In this document: one piece after another, positions 6,639 through 13,075 of the stretch
Layout of the letters: each line of letters begins with the position of its first letter
How positions within the stretch are numbered: position 1 is the stretch's first letter
From: Altererythrobacter sp.
GTDB lineage: Bacteria; Pseudomonadota; Alphaproteobacteria; Sphingomonadales; Sphingomonadaceae
Length of the DNA: 13,971 nucleotides
Direction of reading: 5' to 3'
NCBI GenBank assembly: GCA_024636575.1
Contig: JAGXGU010000164.1
Location: forward strand, 1 to 13,971
Made by a program: the position numbers and the translations under genes
The notes under the pieces: model-generated
Told to the model about the DNA's origin: nothing
The model's database searches: none
What the model saw: only the letters and a program-made list of their open reading frames with translations

Positions 6639-9476
6639 TCAGTGCGCTGCTCCCCAGCTTGGCCCGCTGCCAATATCAATCCCCAGCGGAACATCCAGAT
6701 GAATGGCCGGCTGCGCAGCGCCAGCCATGACGCGTTCGATCACCGGCTTTGCCGCATCGACATCGCCATCGGGCAATTCGAATACCAGCTCATCGTGTAC
6801 CTGAAGCAACATCCGGACATTACCCAGACCGGCATCTGCCAGGGCAGGCAGCATCCGCACCATCGCGCGCTTGATGATGTCAGCACTTGTCCCCTGGATT
6901 GGCGCATTGATGGCCGCACGTTCGCTGCCCTGGCGTTCGCCCGGGTTCTTCGAATTGATCCGCGGGAACCAAGTCTTGCGCCCGAACAATGTCTCGGAAT
7001 AGCCGCGTTCGCGGACGCTTTCCAGGGTCGCCACGATATAGCGCTGGATACCCGGGAAGCGCTGGAAATAGGTATCGATCATTGCCTGGGCTTCATCGGC
7101 CTCCACCCCCAGGCGGCCTGCCAGCCCCCAGCGCGAAATGCCGTAGAGTATCGCGAAATTTATCGTCTTGGCCTTTGCCCGCGTATCGCGGTCGACTGTG
7201 CCGAACATTTCCTGTGCCGTGCGGGCATGAATATCCTGCCCCGCGGCAAAGGCTTCCTTCAGGGTCGGGACATCGGCCATATGCGCGGCCAGCCGCAATT
7301 CGATCTGGCTGTAATCGGCGGCGAGCAGCACGTTGCCCGGCTCTGCCACAAAACTTTCGCGGATCTGGCGCCCGATAGCGGTGCGGATGGGGATGTTCTG
7401 CAAATTGGGATCGGTGGAAGACAGACGCCCGGTTTGCGCCCCGACCAGCGAATAGCTGGTATGCACCCGGCCCGTCCGGGGATTGATCGCTGCCTGCAGC
7501 GCGTCGGTATAGGTAGATTTCAGCTTCGATAGCTGGCGGTATTCGAGCACCTTGCCCGCAATCGGCGCCCCCTGATCGGCGAGCTTTTCCAGGATCGCCT
7601 GATCGGTCGAATATTGGCCGGTCTTTCCCTTGCGTCCGCCCTTGTAGCCTAGGGTGTCGAACAGCACATCGCCCAATTGCTTTGGGCTGCCGATGGTGAA
7701 GCCCCTGCCCGCCAGTTTGTGGATTTCACCCTCCAGCTTGCCGATTTCTTCGGCAAAGCCTTCGGACAATTTTGCCAGGCTGGGTCGGTCGACCTTGACG
7801 CCTTCGCGTTCCATTCCGGCGACAACCTGGATCAGCGGACGGTCAACACGTTCGTAAACCCGCGTGCCGCCTTCGGTTGCCAGGCGCGGCTTGAGGTGCT
7901 GGTACAATCGCCAGGTAATGTCCGCGTCTTCGGCGGCATATTCGGTTGCCCGGTCCAGCGGCACTTCGCCGAAGGGTATGGCTTTCTTGCCCGTGCCGCA
8001 CACTTCCTTGAAAGACAGGGGTGTGTGTCCAAGGTGGCGCTGGGACAATTCATCCATCCCGTGACCCCCGCCGATCCCGTCGAGCGAGCGGCCCGCATCC
8101 AGATCGAAACTGATCACCATCGTATCTTCGATCGGCGATACCTGCGCGCCATACCGGGCGAGCACGTTGAGATCATATTTGATGTTCTGCCCGATCTTGA
8201 TCACCGCGTCGCGTTCCAGAAGCGGTTTCAGCGCGGCCAGCGCAGCGGCGCGGTCAATCTGCGGCGGTGTGTCGGACAATAGGTCATGCCCGCCATGGGC
8301 CAGCGGGATATAGCAGGCATCATTGGCGCCCAGGCCAAGGCTGATGCCAACCAGATCTGCCTGCATCGAATCCAATGCGCTGGTTTCTGTATCAACCGCG
8401 ACAAGCCGCAGGGCCATCGCGCGGTCGATCCACTGGCGGAGCGTGTCCATGTCCTGCACACAGACATAGGCGGTCCGGTCCACTGCGGGCATTTCGGGTA
8501 TGGCTTGCCGGTCACCTTGCGGGGTCGTGGAAGCTGCGTGGACCTGCTTGGCGGGGTTCAGTTCATTCGCGCGGTCCGGGCTGCCGCCGCCCGCGTCCAA
8601 CCGCCGCAGCAGGCTGGAAAAACCGTGCTTTGCGAGAAACGCAGCCAGTGGTTCGGATGGAACCCCGTCCAGCTCGAAATCTTCCAGCGGTACCGGCAGG
8701 TCGCAATCTTCCTTCAACGTCACCAGCACCCGGCTCAGCTCAGCCATTTCGCGGTGTTCGATCAGGCGCTCCTTCAGCTTGGAGGCCTTCATGCCCTCCG
8801 CCGCATCGAGCGCGCCGGTCAGGTCGCCATGTTCCTGGATCAGCTTGGTCGCAGTCTTCGGGCCAACGCCATAAACGCCGGGAATATTGTCTACCGAATC
8901 GCCCATCAGCGCCAGGATATCGCCGACTTTGGAAGGAGGAACGCCGAATTTCTCCTCCACTTCATGGGTGCGAATCCGGGCGTTTTTCATGGTGTCGAGC
9001 ATGTCGATTGCGCCACTGCCGCCTTCGCCTTCGCCCACCAATTGCATCAGATCCTTGTCCGATGAAACGATCGTCACGTCCCAGCCGCGCGCGGCGGCGG
9101 CACGGGCATAGGAAGCGATCAGATCATCGGCTTCCAGCCCCTGTTCCTCGATACAGGGCAGGCTGAAAGCCCGTGTCGCATCGCGAATCAGCGGGAATTG
9201 CGGGATCAGATCTTCGGGTGGCGGCGGGCGGTTGGCCTTGTACTCGGGATAAATGTCATTGCGGAAGGAATGGCTCGATTTATCGAGTATAACTGCCAGA
9301 TGGGTTGGGCCGACCGCCTTGTCCAGATCGGTTGCGAGCTTCCACAGCATAGTGGTGTATCCGTAAACCGCCCCGACCGGGGTGCCTTCGGGGTCTGTGA
9401 GCGGCGGCAGGCGGTGATAGGCGCGGAAAATATAGGCGGACCCATCGACCAGATAGAGATGCTTTTTTTCGGACAT
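6639..9476 (-). CDS. polA: DNA polymerase I
   Basis: A 945-residue DNA polymerase I for gap filling, Okazaki primer removal and repair. The N-terminal 5'-3' exonuclease (residues 1 to about 290) starts L-Y-L-V-D-G-S and includes a helix-hairpin-helix region G-D-S-V-D-N-I-P-G-V. The 3'-5' proofreading domain keeps its acidic pair in V-D-T-E-T-S (D362, E364), so proofreading should be active, unlike in Bacillus or Taq enzymes. The polymerase domain has motif A D-Y-S-Q-I-E-L-R (D721), motif B R-x(3)-K-x(2)-N-F-x(3)-Y-G, and motif C V-H-D-E-L (D895). I chose the ATG at 9476, where the family sequence begins; the only in-frame upstream start is a TTG at 9506. No clear Shine-Dalgarno site precedes either. 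It is the first gene of the polA-kinase-MscS run. E. coli PolA is similar in length (928). Confidence 0.96.
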   Translation of the reverse strand: MSEKKHLYLVDGSAYIFRAYHRLPPLTDPEGTPVGAVYGYTTMLWKLATDLDKAVGPTHLAVILDKSSHSFRNDIYPEYKANRPPPPEDLIPQFPLIRDATRAFSLPCIEEQGLEADDLIASYARAAAARGWDVTIVSSDKDLMQLVGEGEGGSGAIDMLDTMKNARIRTHEVEEKFGVPPSKVGDILALMGDSVDNIPGVYGVGPKTATKLIQEHGDLTGALDAAEGMKASKLKERLIEHREMAELSRVLVTLKEDCDLPVPLEDFELDGVPSEPLAAFLAKHGFSSLLRRLDAGGGSPDRANELNPAKQVHAASTTPQGDRQAIPEMPAVDRTAYVCVQDMDTLRQWIDRAMALRLVAVDTETSALDSMQADLVGISLGLGANDACYIPLAHGGHDLLSDTPPQIDRAAALAALKPLLERDAVIKIGQNIKYDLNVLARYGAQVSPIEDTMVISFDLDAGRSLDGIGGGHGMDELSQRHLGHTPLSFKEVCGTGKKAIPFGEVPLDRATEYAAEDADITWRLYQHLKPRLATEGGTRVYERVDRPLIQVVAGMEREGVKVDRPSLAKLSEGFAEEIGKLEGEIHKLAGRGFTIGSPKQLGDVLFDTLGYKGGRKGKTGQYSTDQAILEKLADQGAPIAGKVLEYRQLSKLKSTYTDALQAAINPRTGRVHTSYSLVGAQTGRLSSTDPNLQNIPIRTAIGRQIRESFVAEPGNVLLAADYSQIELRLAAHMADVPTLKEAFAAGQDIHARTAQEMFGTVDRDTRAKAKTINFAILYGISRWGLAGRLGVEADEAQAMIDTYFQRFPGIQRYIVATLESVRERGYSETLFGRKTWFPRINSKNPGERQGSERAAINAPIQGTSADIIKRAMVRMLPALADAGLGNVRMLLQVHDELVFELPDGDVDAAKPVIERVMAGAAQPAIHLDVPLGIDIGSGPSWGAAH

Positions 9477-9517
9477 GGTGCCGCTGGTAGCAGTGGAATC
9501 GGCCAAGGTCAGCCTGC

Positions 9518-9526
9518 ATTATCGCA
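9518..9526 (-). promoter_or_regulatory. Candidate extended -10 promoter of polA
   Basis: On the reverse strand TGC directly precedes GATAAT (9523 to 9518), an extended -10 element with five of six consensus bases. It would place the transcript start near 9511, about 35 nt before the ATG at 9476. The sequence at the -35 position (GCAGAT) is poor, consistent with reliance on the extended -10. If the start site is right, the TTG at 9506 would have almost no leader, which supports the ATG. Confidence 0.35.
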
Positions 9527-9562
9527 CCTCGAACAAGCTCATCTGCGCAATTCCTGGCGAGG

Positions 9563-9571
9563 TTATCCACA
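9563..9571 (+). promoter_or_regulatory. Perfect consensus DnaA box upstream of polA
   Basis: TTATCCACA matches the strict bacterial DnaA-box consensus TTAT(C/A)CACA without mismatch. It lies 87 bp upstream of the polA start and about 50 bp upstream of its candidate transcription start, in a locally AT-rich stretch. It is the only perfect copy I saw in this intergenic region, so an origin of replication is not supported; a regulatory site is more likely. Confidence 0.5.
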
Positions 9572-9712
9572 ATCTGTGATTTGAAATATGGCGGATTTAA
9601 GCCAATCTAGGCAAAATTAAGGCAGAAAAGTGGCCAAAACAGGTGAATCCGCTTGCGTCGTCACATTATCGCCATTATTCAGCACCCAGAAGTCGCCATA
9701 TGGTCGACCTCC

Positions 9713-9736
9713 CGCATGACCCCGATGGGGCGTGCG
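9713..9736 (+). promoter_or_regulatory. 5' UTR hairpin ahead of the twin lipoprotein genes
   Basis: CGCATG (9713-9718) can pair with CGTGCG (9731-9736), one pair being G-U. After a bulged A, CCCC (9720-9723) pairs with GGGG (9727-9730) around a GAT loop. This gives about 10 base pairs ending 30 nt before the start codon and 17 nt before the AAGGA ribosome site. It could protect the mRNA 5' region or affect expression; there is no T-run, so it is not a terminator. Confidence 0.4.
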
Positions 9737-9766
9737 ATCACCACTCGCTGTTCAAGGATTTTTAAC

Positions 9767-10012
9767 ATGCGTAAGTTCGTTCTTGCTGCCGCAGCTGCCG
9801 GCGCTGCTCTTTCCCTCGTTGCTTGTTCGGAAGCTGCTCCTGAAGCAGAAACCGATACCGCAATGGCCGATGCCGAAGCAAACATGGAAGCTGCCACTGA
9901 AGAAGTTGAAGCAGCTGCCGATGCGACTGTCGAAGCTGCCGATGCTACCGCCGATGCCGCTGCTGCAACCGCAGAAGAAGCAGCGACTGCTGCAGCTCCT
10001 GCTGCTGAGTAA
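9767..10012 (+). CDS. Small Ala/Glu-rich lipoprotein, first of a tandem pair
   Basis: An 81-residue exported protein: M-R-K-F-V-L, an Ala-rich hydrophobic signal core, then lipobox L-V-A-C with Cys20 as the predicted lipidated residue. The mature part is almost entirely Ala, Glu, Asp and Thr in spaced acidic/alanine patterns, so it should be highly helical and very acidic, with no enzyme motif. The ATG at 9767 is preceded by AAGGA at suitable spacing; an upstream in-frame ATG at 9653 would add 38 residues without a ribosome site and would bury the signal peptide, so I reject it. The next gene encodes a clear paralogue 40 bp away. Alanine codons are strongly biased to GCT/GCA compared with the GCG/GCC of neighbouring genes, suggesting high expression. 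Possible roles are an Lpp-like structural or entericidin-like envelope lipoprotein; neither is proven. Confidence 0.82.
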   Translation: MRKFVLAAAAAGAALSLVACSEAAPEAETDTAMADAEANMEAATEEVEAAADATVEAADATADAAAATAEEAATAAAPAAE

Positions 10013-10052
10013 TCCTCAGACTGCAACCCCAATCTGAATTAGGAATTTTATT

Positions 10053-10304
10053 ATGCGTAAGTTCGTACTTGCTGCAGCTGCCGCTGGCGCTGCCCTGACC
10101 CTCGCCGCTTGTTCGGAAGGCACTCAGGAAACCACCGAAGCAGCTGCTGATTCGGCGATGGCCGATGCAGAAGCAAACGTTGAAGCTGCTGGCGATGCCG
10201 TTGAAGGAGCTGCAACCGACGTTGCTGCTGCTACTGACGAAACTGCTGCCGACGCTGAGTCCGCTATGCAGAACGAAACCGAAGAAGAAGCTCAGGCTGA
10301 CTGA
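10053..10304 (+). CDS. Small Ala/Glu-rich lipoprotein, second of a tandem pair
   Basis: An 83-residue paralogue of the preceding gene. The first 20 residues differ at only two positions (S16 to T, V18 to A), with lipobox L-A-A-C and Cys20. After a divergent patch the block A-M-A-D-A-E-A-N is shared again, and the C-terminus drifts into an acidic tail (N-E-T-E-E-E-A). The mature chain is acidic and helix-prone with no charged-residue motif typical of enzymes. AGGA lies about 10 bases upstream of the ATG. The genes probably form one transcript ended by the terminator at 10332-10360. The same GCT-rich codon use appears here. The pair looks like a local duplication followed by divergence of the mature part while the export signal was held nearly constant. 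Function not recognised. Confidence 0.82.
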   Translation: MRKFVLAAAAAGAALTLAACSEGTQETTEAAADSAMADAEANVEAAGDAVEGAATDVAAATDETAADAESAMQNETEEEAQAD

Positions 10305-10331
10305 TCTTCGAACCTCGTTCGAAAACAAGTT

Positions 10332-10360
10332 GGGCGGTACCGCAAGGTGCCGCCCTTTTT
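10332..10360 (+). terminator. Intrinsic terminator of the twin lipoprotein operon
   Basis: GGGCGGTACC (10332-10341) pairs with GGTGCCGCCC (10346-10355, one G-U) around a GCAA loop, then five T residues. It has the same stem length and loop as the terminator at 1749-1778. A smaller inverted TTCGAA pair (10307-10312 and 10318-10323) precedes it, just after the stop codon. Confidence 0.88.
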
Positions 10361-10405
10361 GATTTGAGAATGTGAATTATCGAACTGATCCGAATCGGTC
10401 AGCGA

Positions 10406-11434
10406 TTAACCGCCATTATAGGTTGCGTTCGCCCAGTTCTGCTTGGCCGAAGCAGCGTAACCATCATAAAGTGCGCGGGCAATTTCGGCGATCCTTGCCT
10501 CACGCGCAAGGCGCGATCCCTGGCCGGTCACATAGATGGCCACTGCGATTGCCCGCCCGTCCGGGGCCTCGATGATTCCGATATCGCTGGACGTATTGTT
10601 GAGCGATCCGGTCTTGTGGGCAACTTGTGCCGATGCGGGCAGCAATGCCGGGATGCGCCGCGTTCCCGTGCGGCACCGTTCCATTGCACCCAGAATGACC
10701 CTACGGCTCGAAGCGGACAGAAACTTGCCCTGGTAAAGCCCGGACAGCAGATCGATCATGGCTTGCGGCGAGGCGCTGTCACGCTCGTCAATATGCGCAG
10801 CAGGATCGAATTCCCCGTCATCGCGCACCAATGTGGCAATGTCGCGGTCGAGCCTGAATTCGCGGATGCCCGAGCGCCGCGTCCAGTCATTGACTGCCTT
10901 GGGCCCTCCGACCACTGCCAGCAGAGCATCAGTCGCAGAGTTGCTGCTGCGCGTGATCATCAGCTCGATCAGTTCCGACGCGGGCAGATATGCACCGCGC
11001 TTTACCGGTGCCACGCTGCTGGAAAACTTTGCCGAACGGACCGGGATCAACAGCGGAAATTCACTCGAAAGCGACCAGCGGCCTTGCTCCACACCTTCCA
11101 GGAAAGTGGCCGCAATGGCGATCTTGCTGGTGCTGGCCATGGGGAAGCGCTGATCACCCAGAATTGAAACTTGCGCTCCGGTAGAAAGGTCTACCGCAGC
11201 CACACCAATGCGGCCCTTGTCGCCATTGGCCAGCATCGCGACCTTGCGTTCCAGACTGTTCTCATAGGCTGCGGAGAAATCTTGCGGCGCACGTTGCTGG
11301 GTGCCCAGGGTGCTGTCGAAAGCGGCTTCGAAATTGGTGCCTTGTGCGATTGCTGCACCAGCAGGCGCCAGCCCCATTCCCGCAAGAATGACTGCAGCTC
11401 CGATAGTTTTGATGAGTCCCGGTTTTAAGATCAT
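10406..11434 (-). CDS. Exported class A beta-lactamase-fold serine hydrolase
   Basis: A 342-residue protein with a signal peptide (hydrophobic core about 10-28, probable cleavage after A-I-A at 30), hence periplasmic. The penicillin-binding fold motifs are S-T-S-K at 101-104 (nucleophile S101, K104), S-S-N at 163-165 in place of the usual S-D-N, and K-T-G at 274-276. The omega-loop region begins R-L-D-R at 194-197, as in class A enzymes, but continues D-I-A-T-L where class A has W-E-x-x-L-N, so the deacylating Glu166 is not visible. D-E-R-D-S-A-S-P at 216-223 restores the alignment, after a loop about 7 residues longer than in TEM. An extra stretch of about 40 residues lies between signal and catalytic domain. 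It could be a slow beta-lactamase, a DD-peptidase-like enzyme or another serine hydrolase; resistance should not be assumed. It stands alone, convergent with the lipoproteins. Confidence 0.85.
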   Translation of the reverse strand: MILKPGLIKTIGAAVILAGMGLAPAGAAIAQGTNFEAAFDSTLGTQQRAPQDFSAAYENSLERKVAMLANGDKGRIGVAAVDLSTGAQVSILGDQRFPMASTSKIAIAATFLEGVEQGRWSLSSEFPLLIPVRSAKFSSSVAPVKRGAYLPASELIELMITRSSNSATDALLAVVGGPKAVNDWTRRSGIREFRLDRDIATLVRDDGEFDPAAHIDERDSASPQAMIDLLSGLYQGKFLSASSRRVILGAMERCRTGTRRIPALLPASAQVAHKTGSLNNTSSDIGIIEAPDGRAIAVAIYVTGQGSRLAREARIAEIARALYDGYAASAKQNWANATYNGG

Positions 11435-11510
11435 GCCCGTAAAGTTACCCCAAACAAGGTGAGTAATTCATTAATGACCGCCGGATTCCTTCAGGCAAGC
11501 TAAAACTGAT

Positions 11511-11531
11511 GAAAAGTGTCGCAGCCGCGAC
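11511..11531 (-). terminator. Weak candidate terminator after the host-attachment gene
   Basis: On the reverse strand GTCGC-GGCT-GCGAC (11531 to 11518) forms a 5-bp hairpin followed by ACTTTTC. It lies 12 bases past the stop of the host-attachment gene and before the promoter region of the serine hydrolase. The stem is short and the T-run minimal, so this is tentative. Confidence 0.3.
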
Positions 11532-11542
11532 CAAATATGTCG

Positions 11543-11950
11543 TCAAGCATTGACTATCGCTTTCTCGATCCGGTCGGTCGGTTCACCTGAAAGGGTCTTG
11601 TCGATCTCCCCGACCAAGCGGCTTTTCAATTCGGTATGATAGTGTCGGCGCATTTCACCCAGTGTTTTTGGGTCTGCGATGATCGCGATGTGTTCGAATT
11701 TGCCGGCAATTGCTTTTTCGTTGAGCCATGCAGCTGCAGCGGCACCGAAGGCTAGTTCGTTCAAATCGGTATTGCCGGTCTTTTGCCCCGCGTCATCCTG
11801 ATGGCGCACTCCGGCACTGAAATTCGTCGGATCGAGATCGGGCTTGGTGCCTTTCTGCAGCGATGGTGCGAAGGGCTGGCCAATGTTTTGCATCAACGTG
11901 AAATTTTCGCCATCGACGATAGCGACATAGGCATTGTGCGGAAGTTTCAT
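11543..11950 (-). CDS. Host-attachment family protein
   Basis: A 135-residue soluble protein resembling the alphaproteobacterial host-attachment family. The start M-K-L-P-H-N-A-Y-V-A-I-V-D-G-E-N-F, the A-A-A-W-L-N block near 71-77, and K-F-E-H-I-A-I-I-A-D-P-K-T-L-G-E-M-R-R-H-Y-H at 84-105 are the recognisable parts. The family was named from plant-associated bacteria and has a fold related to eRF1/RNase-type domains; its biochemical role is not established and no signal peptide is present here. The ATG at 11950 has AGGAG 8 bases upstream; a longer frame beginning at 12040 would add 30 residues that overlap the divergent mtnP start and carry no ribosome site. The 79-bp gap to mtnP must hold both promoters. 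Confidence 0.78.
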   Translation of the reverse strand: MKLPHNAYVAIVDGENFTLMQNIGQPFAPSLQKGTKPDLDPTNFSAGVRHQDDAGQKTGNTDLNELAFGAAAAAWLNEKAIAGKFEHIAIIADPKTLGEMRRHYHTELKSRLVGEIDKTLSGEPTDRIEKAIVNA

Positions 11951-12029
11951 GAATTTTTCTCCTGTTTCACACCCAACGACCGAGATCGATATTTGTTGCA
12001 GGCATTTGAAGCATCGGTAGTAAACGCGC

Positions 12030-12896
12030 ATGAAAAGCAATTGGACAATAGGTATTATCGGCGGCTCCGGCCTCTATCAGATGGGCTCGCTGGAAGATGC
12101 GCAGTGGATCAAGGTGGAGACACCGTGGGGCGATCCGTCTGACGAGATTTTGTGCGGCCGGATCGGGCAGGTCAATGTCCGCTTCCTTCCGCGCCATGGC
12201 CGCGGCCACCAGATTGCGCCATCCGAAGTAAATGCGCGGGCCAATATCGACGCGCTGAAGCGGGTTGGCTGCACCGACATCCTGGCAATCTCCTCGGTAG
12301 GATCACTGCAGGAGGCATTGCCGCCCGGCCATTTCGTGGTGGTGGATCAATTCATCGATTTGACCAGGACCCGCCCATCGAGTTTCTTCGGCAATGGCTT
12401 GGTTGCCCATGTGTCCATGGCACAGCCGGTGTGTGACCGGTTATCCGGTTATGCCACCAAGGCGGTCAGGAAAGCCGGCGGCAAAGTGGCGCGGGGCGGA
12501 ACCTATCTGGCGATGGAGGGGCCGCAATTTTCTACCCGCGCCGAAAGCAGACTATACCGATCCTGGGGCGCCGATGTGATCGGTATGACCGCCATGCCTG
12601 AAGCGAAACTGGCCCGGGAGGCCGAGTTACCCTATGCATTGATTGGAATGGTCACGGATTACGATTGCTGGCGCGAAGACGCCGCTTTCGTGGAAGTCAG
12701 CGAGGTCATCACACAGATGACCGCAAATGGTGAAATCGCACGCAAGGCGGCCGAAGCGTTTATCGCCGCGTTGCCTGACAAGCGCAGCGCATCGCCGCTC
12801 GATACGGTGCTCGACCATGCGGTGATCACCGCCGCGGATGCGCGCGATCCGGCGATGATGGCGAAACTGGATGCGGTGGCCCGCCGGCTGCTATGA
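12030..12896 (+). CDS. mtnP: S-methyl-5'-thioadenosine phosphorylase
   Basis: A 288-residue cytoplasmic phosphorylase that splits methylthioadenosine, the by-product of polyamine and homoserine-lactone synthesis, into adenine and methylthioribose-1-phosphate for methionine salvage. Family motifs are G-I-I-G-G-S-G-L-Y (8-16), P-R-H-G-R-G-H (54-60, phosphate binding), E-G-P-Q-F-S-T-R-A-E-S (163-173), G-M-T-A-M-P-E (185-191) and T-D-Y-D-C-W (209-214). The two aspartates D210 and D212 are those that select 6-aminopurines in MTA phosphorylases, where purine nucleoside phosphorylases have Asn, so adenine specificity is expected. The length fits the family. The ATG at 12030 lacks a clear Shine-Dalgarno site, so the mRNA may be nearly leaderless or weakly translated. 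It is divergent from the host-attachment gene, with no other methionine-salvage gene in view. Confidence 0.95.
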   Translation: MKSNWTIGIIGGSGLYQMGSLEDAQWIKVETPWGDPSDEILCGRIGQVNVRFLPRHGRGHQIAPSEVNARANIDALKRVGCTDILAISSVGSLQEALPPGHFVVVDQFIDLTRTRPSSFFGNGLVAHVSMAQPVCDRLSGYATKAVRKAGGKVARGGTYLAMEGPQFSTRAESRLYRSWGADVIGMTAMPEAKLAREAELPYALIGMVTDYDCWREDAAFVEVSEVITQMTANGEIARKAAEAFIAALPDKRSASPLDTVLDHAVITAADARDPAMMAKLDAVARRLL

Positions 12897-13008
12897 TGCA
12901 CCCCCTGAGGCGGAAGAAAACGATGCGCTGGAAAGCGCCCTTACTGCCCCGTTTCAGCCCTTCCTTCGACGAAGCGGACAATGTCACCGACGAATGACTT
13001 CACCGGTC

Positions 13009-13046
13009 TTGACAGATTGCCGGGTTTGAGTGCGTTTGTGCAAACG
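13009..13046 (+). promoter_or_regulatory. Candidate promoter and operator palindrome of the DUF305 gene
   Basis: A perfect TTGACA (13009-13014) is followed, at the place a -10 box should occupy, by the near-palindrome CGTTTG-TG-CAAACG (13033-13046). No good TATAAT-like box is visible at 16-18 bp spacing, so a regulator or alternative sigma factor may be needed. The palindrome ends 29 bp before the ATG. Confidence 0.3.
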
Positions 13047-13075
13047 GAAAATCATCAGAACAGGGTCGCTCTACC

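Noticed and set aside
6642..7532. Forward open frames opposite the polA polymerase domain
   Set aside because: They are antisense to the highly conserved polymerase motifs A-C and show no family signal.
9507..9766. Replication origin suggested by a DnaA box in AT-rich DNA
   Set aside because: Only one perfect box is visible, with no box cluster, no AT-rich unwinding repeats and no dnaA, dnaN, hemE or repABC genes nearby.
9679..10032. Reverse-strand Ala/Ser-rich frame opposite the first lipoprotein
   Set aside because: It is the mirror image of GCT/GCA repeats in the lipoprotein; the sense frame has a ribosome site, a lipobox and a paralogue.
9767..10304. Possible toxin-antitoxin pair formed by the two small genes
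   Set aside because: Both products are lipoproteins with the same signal peptide and no DNA-binding or toxin motif; duplication explains them.
10361..10405. Terminator for the serine hydrolase on the reverse strand
   Set aside because: The available CTGATC/GGTCAG pairing is short with a G-U pair and is not followed by a T-run on the required strand.
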